DNA from: Modestobacter italicus
GTDB lineage: Bacteria; Actinomycetota; Actinomycetes; Mycobacteriales; Geodermatophilaceae
DNA length: 64,000 nucleotides
Direction of reading: 5' to 3'
Assembly: GCF_019799965.1 (NCBI RefSeq)
Contig: NZ_JABGCJ010000002.1
Coordinates: 124,001-188,000, forward strand
Shown: piece by piece, positions 34,731 to 45,255 of the stretch
Layout of the letters: each line of letters starts with the position of its first letter
How positions within the stretch are numbered: position 1 is the first letter of the stretch
Program-made: the position numbers and the translations under genes
The notes under the pieces: generated by a model
The model's database searches: none
What the model was told of the DNA's origin: nothing
What the model saw: only the letters and a program-made list of their open reading frames with translations

Positions 34731-37112
34731 TCAGTCGTGCTGGGGGTTGAGCCGGACGGCGATCAGCGCGACGTCGTCCTCGGCCCGCGCGGGGAGCAGC
34801 CGGTCCAGCAGCTGGTCGGCCAGCTCGGCCATCGGCACCCCGGCCAGCGTGGTGAGCTCGGCGGCCAGCCGCTCGATGCCGACGTCGAACACCTGATCGC
34901 GCCGCTCGACGAGGCCGTCGGTGTAGAAGAGCACCGTCGAGCCCCGGGGCACGGTGACCACGTGGTCCCGGCGCACCGCGTCGACGTGCACCCCGACCAG
35001 CAGCTCGGCCGGCGCCGGCGCCAGCACCCGGGTGGCGCCGTCGGGCAGCAGCAGCACCGGCGGCGGGTGCCCGGCGTTGGACCAGCGCAGCCGGGTGACG
35101 CCCTGCTCGAACTCCTCGGGGGTCTGCTCGAGCCGGGCCACGATCAGCGAGGCGAGGGTCTGCAGCTGCAGCCCGTCCATCGCCCGGTCCAGCCGGGCCA
35201 GCACGCCGGCCGGGCTGTCGGCGCTGTCGTAGCTGATGCCGCGCAGCAGGCCGCGCAGCTGCCCCATGCAGGCCGCGGCCTCGGTGTCGTGCCCGACGAC
35301 GTCCCCGATCACCAGCGCGGTCGCCCCGTCGGGCTGCTGGAACACGTCGTACCAGTCGCCCCCGACCTGGGCCTCGCGCGCGGCCGGCACGTACCGGACG
35401 GCGAACTCCAGGTGGTCGGGGTCCGGCGGCTCGGACAGCAGGCTGCGCTGCAGGGTGAGCGCGGCCTGCGCCACCCGGCGGGACCGGGCGTAGAGCGCCT
35501 CGAGCAGGTTGGTGCGCAGGTCGCCGACCTCGGCCAGCTGGGCCGGCGTCCAGGCATCCGAGCGGTTGCGCACGGTCTCGCGCCATCGGTCGAAGGACTT
35601 CCGCGGGGACAACCGCACAGAGTCGCCCTCGCGCTCGGCGATCGCCTTGTTGTGCGGGTCGCCGCCCCAGTCGACCGAGTGCACCGTCTCCGGGCGGGTC
35701 CAGATCACGTACTGGCCCTCGGGCAGCGGCAGCGCCAGCACCCCGCAGGCCAGGTCGGCCGGGACGTCGAGGTGCGGGGCGGCCAGCGGCAACCGGTCGG
35801 TGCTGACCACGTCCTCGCCCTGGGCCGCGGCCCAGCCGGCGACGGCCCGCACGACCTCGGGGGGCAGCGGCACGCCCGCGCTGCCGGTGGCGCCCTGCAG
35901 GTTCACCACCACCGAGTCGGCCGGCACGACGTCGAGCAGGCCCGGCCGGCCGAGCAGCGTCTCGGCCAGCGGCCGGTCCTCGTCCAGCGCGGCCGCGGTG
36001 AGCCAGGCCATGGTGGAGCGCACCTGCAGCGCCCGGCGGTGCTCCTCGTCCTCGGCCCGGTCGACCAGCCGCAGCGACAGCGTCGAGCCGAGGAACTCCG
36101 CGGCCGCGCGGGTGGCGTACGGCGGCGCGTGCGGCCCGGAGTAGTGGTGGCAGGCGATGAGGCCCCACAGCTTGTCGTCGCGCAGCAGCGAGATCGACAT
36201 CGAGGCCCGCACGCCCATGTTCTGCAGGTACTCGCAGTGGATCGGCGAGACGCTGCGCAACGTCGAGTAGGTGAGGTCCAGCGGCTGCCCGGTCGCCGGC
36301 AGGTCGACCGGCTCCAGCGGGGCCGGCGTGTAGGTGACGTCGGAGATCAGCCGGACCCAGTTCTTCTCGTACAGCGCCCGGGCCTGCGCCGGGATGTCCG
36401 AGGCCGGGTAGTGCAGCCCGAGGAAGGAGTTCAGCTCGGGCAGCTTGGCCTCGGCCACGACCTCGCCGTTGTAGTCGGCGTCGTAGCGGTAGACCATCAC
36501 CCGGTCGAACCCGGTCAGCGTGCGCACCGCCTCGGCGGTGATGTCGTACAGCTGCTGGAGCGAGGTGGCGCGGTTGAGCTCGCTGATCGTCCCGCGCACC
36601 GCCTGGTAGGTGTTCGGGAAGGAGAAGGGGCGCGGGCCGTGGGCCGGCTCCAGCTCCACCACCAGCGTGCTGGTCGCGGTGGCCTGCCCGGCACCGCTCA
36701 CCGGTGGCCCGGGCTCGGCGAGCGGCCGCACGGTGTCCTCCACCGAGTGCACGGCGCGGTGCAGGATCGCATCGACCGGGCACGGGGTGCCGTCGCAGTC
36801 CAGGGTCAGCTCGACCGGGTTGCGTTCCCGGAGGTCGCCGAAGGCGCGGGCGGAGCGGGCGATCGCCTGGGCCGGCACCACGCCGACGACGTCGGCCAGC
36901 GGGCGGCCCAGGGCGTCGTCCCATGCCATGCCGACCAGGTCGGCGAGGTTGCGGGACACCTGCCGGACCACCATGTCCGGCTCGCTGACCGCCAGCAGCA
37001 CGCCCCGGGGCTGGATGCTGCCCGGCACGTGGATCGGCTCACGCTCGCAGTTGGTGAGGTCGACCGGCTCGCCCGGGGCGAGCCAGGGCCCCGCCTGCAA
37101 CTGGTCCGTCAC
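34731..37112 (-). CDS. Bacteriophytochrome with SpoIIE phosphatase output
   Basis: About 793 residues. PAS domain with the biliverdin-attachment Cys22 in LTNCEREPIHVPGSIQPRG. GAF domain with PASDIP (236-241), SPIH (289-292) and CHHYSGPH (321-328). PHY domain with the tongue motif PRKSF (503-507) and DWGGDP. All three chromophore-domain hallmarks are present. Instead of a histidine kinase, the output is a SpoIIE/PP2C phosphatase from about 560: GGDWYDVF, IGDVVGHDTEAAACMG, SNAGHPPPVLLL, FYTDGLVERR and EDDVALIAVR. A red/far-red light switch would thus control dephosphorylation of an anti-anti-sigma factor. The GTG start overlaps the heme oxygenase stop by 4 nt, so chromophore supply and apoprotein are coupled. 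Confidence 0.94.
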   Translation of the reverse strand: MTDQLQAGPWLAPGEPVDLTNCEREPIHVPGSIQPRGVLLAVSEPDMVVRQVSRNLADLVGMAWDDALGRPLADVVGVVPAQAIARSARAFGDLRERNPVELTLDCDGTPCPVDAILHRAVHSVEDTVRPLAEPGPPVSGAGQATATSTLVVELEPAHGPRPFSFPNTYQAVRGTISELNRATSLQQLYDITAEAVRTLTGFDRVMVYRYDADYNGEVVAEAKLPELNSFLGLHYPASDIPAQARALYEKNWVRLISDVTYTPAPLEPVDLPATGQPLDLTYSTLRSVSPIHCEYLQNMGVRASMSISLLRDDKLWGLIACHHYSGPHAPPYATRAAAEFLGSTLSLRLVDRAEDEEHRRALQVRSTMAWLTAAALDEDRPLAETLLGRPGLLDVVPADSVVVNLQGATGSAGVPLPPEVVRAVAGWAAAQGEDVVSTDRLPLAAPHLDVPADLACGVLALPLPEGQYVIWTRPETVHSVDWGGDPHNKAIAEREGDSVRLSPRKSFDRWRETVRNRSDAWTPAQLAEVGDLRTNLLEALYARSRRVAQAALTLQRSLLSEPPDPDHLEFAVRYVPAAREAQVGGDWYDVFQQPDGATALVIGDVVGHDTEAAACMGQLRGLLRGISYDSADSPAGVLARLDRAMDGLQLQTLASLIVARLEQTPEEFEQGVTRLRWSNAGHPPPVLLLPDGATRVLAPAPAELLVGVHVDAVRRDHVVTVPRGSTVLFYTDGLVERRDQVFDVGIERLAAELTTLAGVPMAELADQLLDRLLPARAEDDVALIAVRLNPQHD

Positions 37113-37822
37113 GCGACGACCTCGTTCCCTCGGGTGTGTCCCCGGTGGGACGACGTCAGTGCCCAGGGTGCCCGCTCGGACGCCGCCGCGCCGCACCAGC
37201 GCGCCAGGGTGCCGAAGGTCTCGCGGGCGGCGGCGACCAGCCGGTCGGCGTCCCCGCCGCCGGCCACCCGGGCGCGGGTCACCGTGCGGAAGGCGTGCCA
37301 CCGGGCGCCGGTCTCCTCGCCGTAGGGGGAGAAGCAGGACAGCCGGCCGGCGTCGGCGAGGTGGGGGAGCGTGGCGAGGTGGCGGTCGATGAACACCCCG
37401 CCCAGGGACGAGCCCTCCAGCACGTACAGCCGGCCCAGCGCCTCGTCGGTGTCCGTGACGCCCGGCAGCTGCGGCCGTTCCGCGGCCGCGGGGGCACCGA
37501 GGGAGGCCAGGTCGGCGGCGAACAGGTGCGACCGGCGGCGGCCGGCCCAGTCGACCTGGGCGGCGTCGGCCGGGTGCCCCGCGGCCCAGGTGTCCAGCCC
37601 GGCCTCGGCGGCCAGCCAGAACCCGTGCATCCGGGTCAGCGCCTGCACCAGCCGCTCCCGGGTCAGGTCGGCGTCCAGCAGGTCCAGGGTGTCCTCGACC
37701 GCCTGGTGCTCCGCTGCGGTCTCGGTGCGCAGGCGGCGCAGCACGTCTCGGTCGTCCACCCGGTCCCCGTCGTCGCTCGCGTCGTCCCGGGGCGCCGGTG
37801 TCGCGTTCTCTCCAGCTGTCAT
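37109..37822 (-). CDS. bphO: Heme oxygenase (biliverdin-producing)
   Basis: Breaks heme to biliverdin, CO and iron, giving the chromophore of the phytochrome encoded next to it. 237 residues. The proximal His39 lies in TAAEHQAVE, and YVLEGSSLGGVFIDRHLAT is the conserved distal helix. The first 25 residues are an Asp-rich extension. The ATG overlaps the stop of the upstream PucR-type regulator gene by 4 nt, and its own stop overlaps the phytochrome start, so all three form one tightly coupled unit. Confidence 0.9.
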   Translation of the reverse strand: MTAGENATPAPRDDASDDGDRVDDRDVLRRLRTETAAEHQAVEDTLDLLDADLTRERLVQALTRMHGFWLAAEAGLDTWAAGHPADAAQVDWAGRRRSHLFAADLASLGAPAAAERPQLPGVTDTDEALGRLYVLEGSSLGGVFIDRHLATLPHLADAGRLSCFSPYGEETGARWHAFRTVTRARVAGGGDADRLVAAARETFGTLARWCGAAASERAPWALTSSHRGHTRGNEVVA

Positions 37823-39006
37823 GAAGGCATCGAGACTAGGCCACCGAGCGGTCGGGGTGGTTGCGGTACCCACCCGATCCCGGCCAGCCGGGCCGCCCGG
37901 ACGCCGAGGTGCAGCAGCAGCCGGTCCGCGCCGTCGGCGAGGTCCAGTCCGGTGAGCTGCTCGATCCGGCCGAGCCGGTAGTACAGCGTCTGCCGGTGGA
38001 TGCACAGCTCGCCCGCCGCGCGCTGCGGGCTGCCCGCGCAGTCCAGCCAGGTCGCCGCCGTCTCGGTCAGCACCGGGTCGGCCAGCAGCGGCGCCAGCAC
38101 CGGGTCCGGCCCGGGCAGCGCGGCCACCGCCCGCCAGGCGCCCAGCTCGGCCCACGACGCCGCCGGCGCGAGCCGGGGGTCGGCGGCGGCCACCCGCGCC
38201 GCCGTCCGCGCCTCGTGCCACTGGCCGGTCAGCTCGCCGCAGCCGTGCCGGGCGGCGGCCACCCCCGCGGTGCTGCCCGGCGGCAGGCCGCCCAGGGCCG
38301 CGCCGCTCAGCGCACCGGCCGGCCGGTGGTCACCGTGACCGGGCAGCGGGAGCAGGACGGCGACGGCGCCGTCGTCCAGCACCGCGGTCACGGCGCCGGC
38401 TCCCGGCGGGGTCCAGCCCGGTGGGAGCCCCGGCCCGGCGGGCAGCAGTGCGACCAGGGCGACCGGGGTGCCGGCGCCCAGTGCCTCGGTGAGCGTGCGC
38501 ACCGCCCGGCCCGGGGCCGGGGCCGGGTCGGTGAGCGCGGTGCGGAGGGCGGCCGACAGGTCCGCGGTGCCGGGCCGGCCCTCGGCGAGCAGCCGGCCGG
38601 CCTCCGCCGCGAGGGCGACCGCCTCGGCCAGGCCGGGGGCGCCGGGGTCGGTGACGTCGGTGCGTTCCTCGTCCAGCAGCCACAGGTAGCCGTGCAGCCG
38701 GCCGCCGGCGCGCACCGGCAGGCACAGCCGGGTGAGGATCCCGGCCGCGGGGTCGGCGGGCACCCGCAGCGGGGCGGTGGCCCGGGCGATGCCGTGGCTC
38801 TCGAACCAGGCACGCACCTCGGGGGTGGAGCTCCGGCCGAGGATCGAGCGGGCCCGGACGGCGTCCATCGTGGCGCCGGGGGTGGCCGGGCCGGTGCCGT
38901 CGTGGGCGCAGAAGGCCAGCAGGGTGAAGTCGCGGTCCTCCAGCGTGGCGGGGGCGCCGAGCAGCGCCGACACCTCGTCCACCAGGTCCTGCAGGTCGTC
39001 GCGCAC
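37819..39006 (-). CDS. PucR/CdaR family regulator of proline catabolism (putative)
   Basis: 395 residues. An N-terminal regulatory part (DDLQDLVDEVSALLGAPATL and GRLHGYLWLLDEERTDVTD) precedes a C-terminal helix-turn-helix (AAGELCIHRQTLYYRLGRIE, QLTGLDLADG) typical of PucR proteins. In actinobacteria such regulators sit divergent from proline dehydrogenase (PutR/PruR-type), as here, so a proline-responsive role is inferred. The GTG start at 39006 follows a GGGAGGAG ribosome site; a TACGAT -10 box lies at 39031-39036. The stop overlaps bphO by 4 nt. Confidence 0.85.
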   Translation of the reverse strand: MRDDLQDLVDEVSALLGAPATLEDRDFTLLAFCAHDGTGPATPGATMDAVRARSILGRSSTPEVRAWFESHGIARATAPLRVPADPAAGILTRLCLPVRAGGRLHGYLWLLDEERTDVTDPGAPGLAEAVALAAEAGRLLAEGRPGTADLSAALRTALTDPAPAPGRAVRTLTEALGAGTPVALVALLPAGPGLPPGWTPPGAGAVTAVLDDGAVAVLLPLPGHGDHRPAGALSGAALGGLPPGSTAGVAAARHGCGELTGQWHEARTAARVAAADPRLAPAASWAELGAWRAVAALPGPDPVLAPLLADPVLTETAATWLDCAGSPQRAAGELCIHRQTLYYRLGRIEQLTGLDLADGADRLLLHLGVRAARLAGIGWVPQPPRPLGGLVSMPS

Positions 39007-39030
39007 CGGGCTCCTCCCGCCGTTCAGACG

Positions 39031-39099
39031 ATCGTACGAGAGGTGGTCGGCGAGTCCGGACATCTGTCGCTGGTGCACCGGTCCGGGCGTCCCTAGCGT
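39031..39099. promoter_or_regulatory. Divergent promoters between the PucR gene and proline dehydrogenase
   Basis: On the minus strand TACGAT (39031-39036) and on the plus strand TAGCGT (39094-39099) fit the -10 pattern. They are about 60 bp apart, so one regulator site between them could act on both directions. No clear -35 boxes were seen. Confidence 0.4.
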
Positions 39100-39137
39100 T
39101 CGCAGGCACCAGCCCGCCAGTCGTCCGCGGAGGCGCC

Positions 39138-40070
<933 letters not shown>

Positions 40071-40078
40071 CCGCCCCA

Positions 40079-40102
40079 GGGCCGAAGTCGCGACTTCGGC
40101 CC
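40079..40102. repeat. 24-bp perfect palindrome between the two proline genes
   Basis: GGGCCGAAGTCG is followed by its exact reverse complement, in the 52-nt gap between proline dehydrogenase and the dehydrogenase gene, 4 nt before the GAGGAG ribosome site region. It may set relative expression of the two genes, act as mRNA stabiliser, or be an operator. Confidence 0.5.
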
Positions 40103-40122
40103 TTCTCCCTGAGGAGCACCCC

Positions 40123-41748
<1,626 letters not shown>

Positions 41749-41760
41749 CAGTCGCGGCGT

Positions 41761-41819
41761 CGATCATCGGCGAGTGGTTGCCCGCACCGGCGCGTCGGGC
41801 AGCCACTCGCCGATGATCG
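41761..41819. terminator. 24-bp stem hairpin between pruA and gntK
   Basis: CGATCATCGGCGAGTGGTTG-CCCG pairs with CGGGCAGCCACTCGCCGATG-ATCG with one G-T wobble, across an 11-nt loop. It lies between two convergent stop codons, so it is probably a bidirectional terminator. Confidence 0.65.
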
Positions 41820-41824
41820 GCGGC

Positions 41825-42373
41825 TCAGCTCGGGAGCTGGATCTTCCGCTCGTCGCACAGCTCGCCGAGGAAGTCGGAGACCGTCTGCTCCACCGAGCCC
41901 TCGCCGGAGACCACGGCGCCCGGCTCGTCGTCGCTCAGCGGCTGGAGGGTGTCCAGCTGGCTGCGCAGCAGGCTCGGCGGCATGTAGTGCCCCTTGCGCT
42001 GGGCAAGCCGCTCGCTCAGCACCTCCTCGGAGGTGTCGGCGTGCGCGAACCACACCGAGGGGTGGCCGTCGCAGAGCAGGTCGCGGTAGCTGCGCTTGAG
42101 CGCGGAGCAGGTGAGGATGAACGACGTCCCGGCGGCCTCGTGCTCGCCGATCAGCTCGGCCATGCGGCGCAGCCACGGCCAGCGGTCCTCGTCGTCCAGC
42201 GGGGTGCCGCTGCGCATCTTCTCGACGTTCTCCGGCGGGTGCAGGTCGTCGCCCTCGATGAACTCCCACTGCAGGCGGCGGGCGAGCTCGTTCGCGACGG
42301 TCGACTTGCCGGAGCCGGAGACCCCCATGACGACGATCGAGGTGGTCGCCGGGATGCTGGACGTGGTTTCCAT
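41825..42373 (-). CDS. gntK: Gluconokinase
   Basis: Phosphorylates gluconate to 6-phosphogluconate, the substrate of the dehydrogenase at 1.2-2.7 kb. 182 residues, shikimate-kinase-like fold. Seen: the P-loop VVMGVSGSGKST, FIEGDDLHPPENVEKMRSG, PLDDEDRWPWL and CSALKRSYRDLL, all specific to gluconokinase. ATG at 42373. It is divergent from an MFS transporter gene (57 bp apart), but that transporter is not of the GntP type. Confidence 0.95.
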   Translation of the reverse strand: METTSSIPATTSIVVMGVSGSGKSTVANELARRLQWEFIEGDDLHPPENVEKMRSGTPLDDEDRWPWLRRMAELIGEHEAAGTSFILTCSALKRSYRDLLCDGHPSVWFAHADTSEEVLSERLAQRKGHYMPPSLLRSQLDTLQPLSDDEPGAVVSGEGSVEQTVSDFLGELCDERKIQLPS

Positions 42374-42429
42374 GCCCCGACCGTATTGAGTCGCGGGAGG
42401 AGTTGGTAGCCGGGACGGGGGCACGGGAC

Positions 42430-43629
42430 GTGACGACGACGGCGCGCCGGCCCTCGCTGTGGCGCCTGCCGGCCGTCCGCTCCCTGGTCGCGCTGAACGC
42501 GCTGGGCTTCCTCAGCTACTCGCTGCTGCTGTCGGCGCTGCCCGCCCACGCCGCTGCGCTCGGTGCCGGGCTCACCGCTGCAGGGTCGGTGACGACGGTG
42601 TTCCTGGTCGCCACGGTGCTCGCCCAGACGGCGGTCCCGGCGCTGGTCGCCCGGCTGGGCATCGGCCCGGTGCTGGCCGGCGGGCTGGTCGCCCTCGGGG
42701 CGCCGTCCCCGCTGTACCTGCTGGCCGAGGACGTGCGCTGGTTCGCCGTCGTCTCGGTGGTGCGCGGGGTGGGCTTCGCGGTGCTCACCGTGCTCGGCTC
42801 TACCATCGCGGCCCAGGCGGTGCCGCCGGAGCGGCGCGGTGAGTCGATCGGCATCTACGGCCTGGCGATCTCCATCCCGACGCTCGCCGCGGTACCCGGC
42901 GGGACGGCGCTGACCCTGGCCGGCCACTTCTCCGTGGTCGCGGTGCTGGCGGCCGCACCGGTGCTGGCGCTGGCGTTCGTGCCGGGGCTGGTGCGGGCGC
43001 TCGGCCCGCCGGAGGTGACCACACCCGGCGGCTCGCGGGCGGCGGTGTGGGCGGCTGCCGCGCCGTCGCTGGTGCTCCTGGTGGTGACGCTGGCCGGCGG
43101 CGGGCTGGTCACCTTCCTGCCGATCGAGCTGCCCGACGGCGCGCTGGCGGTGGCGGCCCTGCTGGTGTTCGGGGTGAGCACCGCGCTGTCCCGGTGGGGT
43201 GCCGGGGTGCTGGTCGACCGGCTGGGTGCGCAGGTGCTGCTGCCGACGACGCTGGCCAGCGGGGTGGTGGGCCTGCTGATGGTCGCGCTCGGGCTGCGTG
43301 CCGAGGGCGCCGGTGGTGCCTCGGCCGTGCTGGCCGGTGCCTTCGCCCTCGGCATCGCCTACGGCGCGGTGCAGAACCTGACCCTGGTGATCGCCCTGGC
43401 CCGGGCCGGCGCGGGGCAGACCACGACGGTCAGCGCGGTCTGGAACGCCTGCTACGACAGCGGCACCGCGATCGGCGCGCTGGCCGTCGGTGCGGTCGCC
43501 GCGCAGCTGGGGCTGCCGGGCACCTACGTGCTGGTGGCCGTGCTCCTCGCGGTCGCGCTGCCGCTGGCGGTCACCCTGCCGCGGGCGCTGCGTCTGCCGC
43601 GGGCGCAGGGGTCGGCCGAGGTCAGCTGA
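42430..43629 (+). CDS. MFS transporter
   Basis: About 399 residues, twelve hydrophobic helices. SLVALNALGFLSYSLLLSAL and VVRGVGFAVLTVLGSTIAAQ, VPPERRGESIGIYGLAISIP fit the drug/arabinose-efflux type (MFS_1). GTG at 42430 is chosen; a TTG at 42403 directly follows GGGAGGAG and is less likely. The last 8 nt overlap the convergent gene. Substrate unknown. Confidence 0.8.
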   Translation: MTTTARRPSLWRLPAVRSLVALNALGFLSYSLLLSALPAHAAALGAGLTAAGSVTTVFLVATVLAQTAVPALVARLGIGPVLAGGLVALGAPSPLYLLAEDVRWFAVVSVVRGVGFAVLTVLGSTIAAQAVPPERRGESIGIYGLAISIPTLAAVPGGTALTLAGHFSVVAVLAAAPVLALAFVPGLVRALGPPEVTTPGGSRAAVWAAAAPSLVLLVVTLAGGGLVTFLPIELPDGALAVAALLVFGVSTALSRWGAGVLVDRLGAQVLLPTTLASGVVGLLMVALGLRAEGAGGASAVLAGAFALGIAYGAVQNLTLVIALARAGAGQTTTVSAVWNACYDSGTAIGALAVGAVAAQLGLPGTYVLVAVLLAVALPLAVTLPRALRLPRAQGSAEVS

Positions 43630-43993
43630 CCTGCGACCGGTCACCCAGTCGGCGGCGCGCGGCCTCGGCGTACTGCTGCACCAGCAGGACCTCCTCGGCG
43701 GCCTGGCGCACCCAGGTCCGCAGGCCCTCGAGGTCGCCACGGTTGCGGTCGCGCAGCTGCCCGAGCAGGACCTGCCGGCTGCTGGACTGCGCGCGCATCG
43801 CGGTGGGCAGCGTGCGGCCGGTGCGGCGTCCGGTGGTGGTGAGGGCGGAGCCGACGAAGGCCAGCTCGCGGAGGTCGGACAGGCCGGCCAGCAGCTGCTC
43901 GGCGTCGGCGGTGCGGTCGGCGCGGAGCAGCCCGACGTACTCGGTGGCGAGACGGGCGCCGGCGTCGGCGGGGGACTCGGACGGTGCGGTCAC
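43622..43993 (-). CDS. Small helical protein of unknown function
   Basis: 123 residues, all helical and charged (DAGARLATEYVGLLRADRTA, DAEQLLAGLSDLRELAFVGS, WVRQAAEEVLLVQQYAEAAR). No recognisable family. GTG at 43993; 14 nt downstream of the enoyl-CoA hydratase start side on the same strand (43994-44007 gap), so it may be cotranscribed with that gene. Overlaps the end of the convergent MFS gene by 8 nt. Confidence 0.6.
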   Translation of the reverse strand: MTAPSESPADAGARLATEYVGLLRADRTADAEQLLAGLSDLRELAFVGSALTTTGRRTGRTLPTAMRAQSSSRQVLLGQLRDRNRGDLEGLRTWVRQAAEEVLLVQQYAEAARRRLGDRSQVS

Positions 43994-44007
43994 CCCTCCA
44001 CTGTGCC

Positions 44008-44802
44008 TCAGCGCCCGGTCCAGTGCGGCGGCCGCTTCTCCAGGTAGGCGGCGATGCCCTCCTTGCGGTCCTCGCTCAGGTACGGGTTGGGGCCGACGTC
44101 CAGCCGCAGTGCGGCCGCCAGCGGCAGCTCCAGCCCCTTGACCGCGGTCTCCTTCATCCGCCGGACCGAGATGGGCGCGTTGGCCGCGATCCGGTCGGCG
44201 AGCGACAGCGCCTCGGTGAGCACCTCCTCGGCCGGGACGACCCGGTTGACCAGGCCCCAGCGGGCCGCCTCCTCGCTGCTGACGTACTCGCCGGTGAACA
44301 GCATCTCCAGCGCGATGCCGGTCGGGACGCGCTTGGGCAGCACCACCGACCCGTAGTTGGCGCCCATGCCGATCGTCGCCTCGGGCAGCCCGAGCTTGAT
44401 GCCGGGTGCGGCGATCCGGATGTCGCAGGCCAGCGCCAGCTCGAAGCCGCCGGCCACGGCGTGCCCGCTGAGCGCGGCGATCACCGGCACGTACGTCTCG
44501 CCCAGCACCTCGAACAGGTTGCGGCCCGGCCGGCTCATCGGCGGCCGGAAGGCCTCGCCGCGTTCGTCGCGCTCGCGGATCTCCTTGAGGTCGAACCCGG
44601 CGCAGAAGGCCGGCCCGTTGCCGGTGAGCACGATCGCCCGGACGTCGGCGTCCTCGGCGCAGGCCAGCAGCTCCTCGACGAGGTCCGTCTGCAGGGCGCT
44701 GGAGAGCGCGTTGCGCCGCTCGGGCCGGTCCAGGGTGAGCACGCGGACGTGCCCCCGGGTCTCGGTGACCAGTCCCGACTCGCGGCGCTGCGGTTCGCTC
44801 AT
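44008..44802 (-). CDS. Enoyl-CoA hydratase/isomerase family protein
   Basis: 264 residues, crotonase fold. Seen: the oxyanion-hole strands LTGNGPAFCAGFDLKE and ALSGHAVAGGFELALACD, then GLPEATIGMGANYGSVVLPK and the C-terminal NPYLSEDRKEGIAAYLEKR. Position 1 of the catalytic pair lies in LPEATIG (Glu). Acts on an acyl-CoA of unknown chain length. ATG at 44802. The small helical gene follows closely on the same strand. Confidence 0.9.
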   Translation of the reverse strand: MSEPQRRESGLVTETRGHVRVLTLDRPERRNALSSALQTDLVEELLACAEDADVRAIVLTGNGPAFCAGFDLKEIRERDERGEAFRPPMSRPGRNLFEVLGETYVPVIAALSGHAVAGGFELALACDIRIAAPGIKLGLPEATIGMGANYGSVVLPKRVPTGIALEMLFTGEYVSSEEAARWGLVNRVVPAEEVLTEALSLADRIAANAPISVRRMKETAVKGLELPLAAALRLDVGPNPYLSEDRKEGIAAYLEKRPPHWTGR

Positions 44803-44942
44803 GCACCGATCCTGCCGTGCTGCCCGGCACGGCGCCGCGGTCCGCGGCCATCCGGGTACCGGCCCGGGTGCGAACACCGGGCAGCCGCGTCGTCCACCCC
44901 TGCCCCCGGGGGCGACCCGGTCGCGAGACCCGGCGGCAGACG

Positions 44943-44979
44943 ACGAACGGCCCCGTCCGACGTGGACGGGGCCGTTCGT
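44943..44979 (-). terminator. Terminator after tRNA-Lys
   Basis: On the minus strand, ACGAACGGCCCCGTCC pairs exactly with its reverse complement over a 5-nt loop, 10 nt beyond the 3' end of the tRNA. A 16-bp stem at this place is the likely end of the tRNA transcript. Confidence 0.7.
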
Positions 44980-44988
44980 GTGAGGTGG

Positions 44989-45061
<73 letters not shown>

Positions 45062-45255
45062 GTGTCGCTCGGCAGGGCCGGGCAACAGGAGAGGACTCTA
45101 CACGCCGATCCGACGCCGCGATGAGGCGGGGCCGGACTCCGCGACATGTCCTCGGACACATCCAACTGTCAGCGGGAGCGTGTTCACTGGTGCGCGGTGC
45201 ACCCGCCGGGAAGGTCCCGGGGTCGGGTGCGCGCAGTACGGAAGGCAGGGTCTTC

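Noticed and set aside
43622-44851. One 409-codon minus-strand frame joining the small helical gene and an N-terminal extension
   Set aside because: The extension is an out-of-frame shadow of the enoyl-CoA hydratase gene; the true start is the GTG at 43993.
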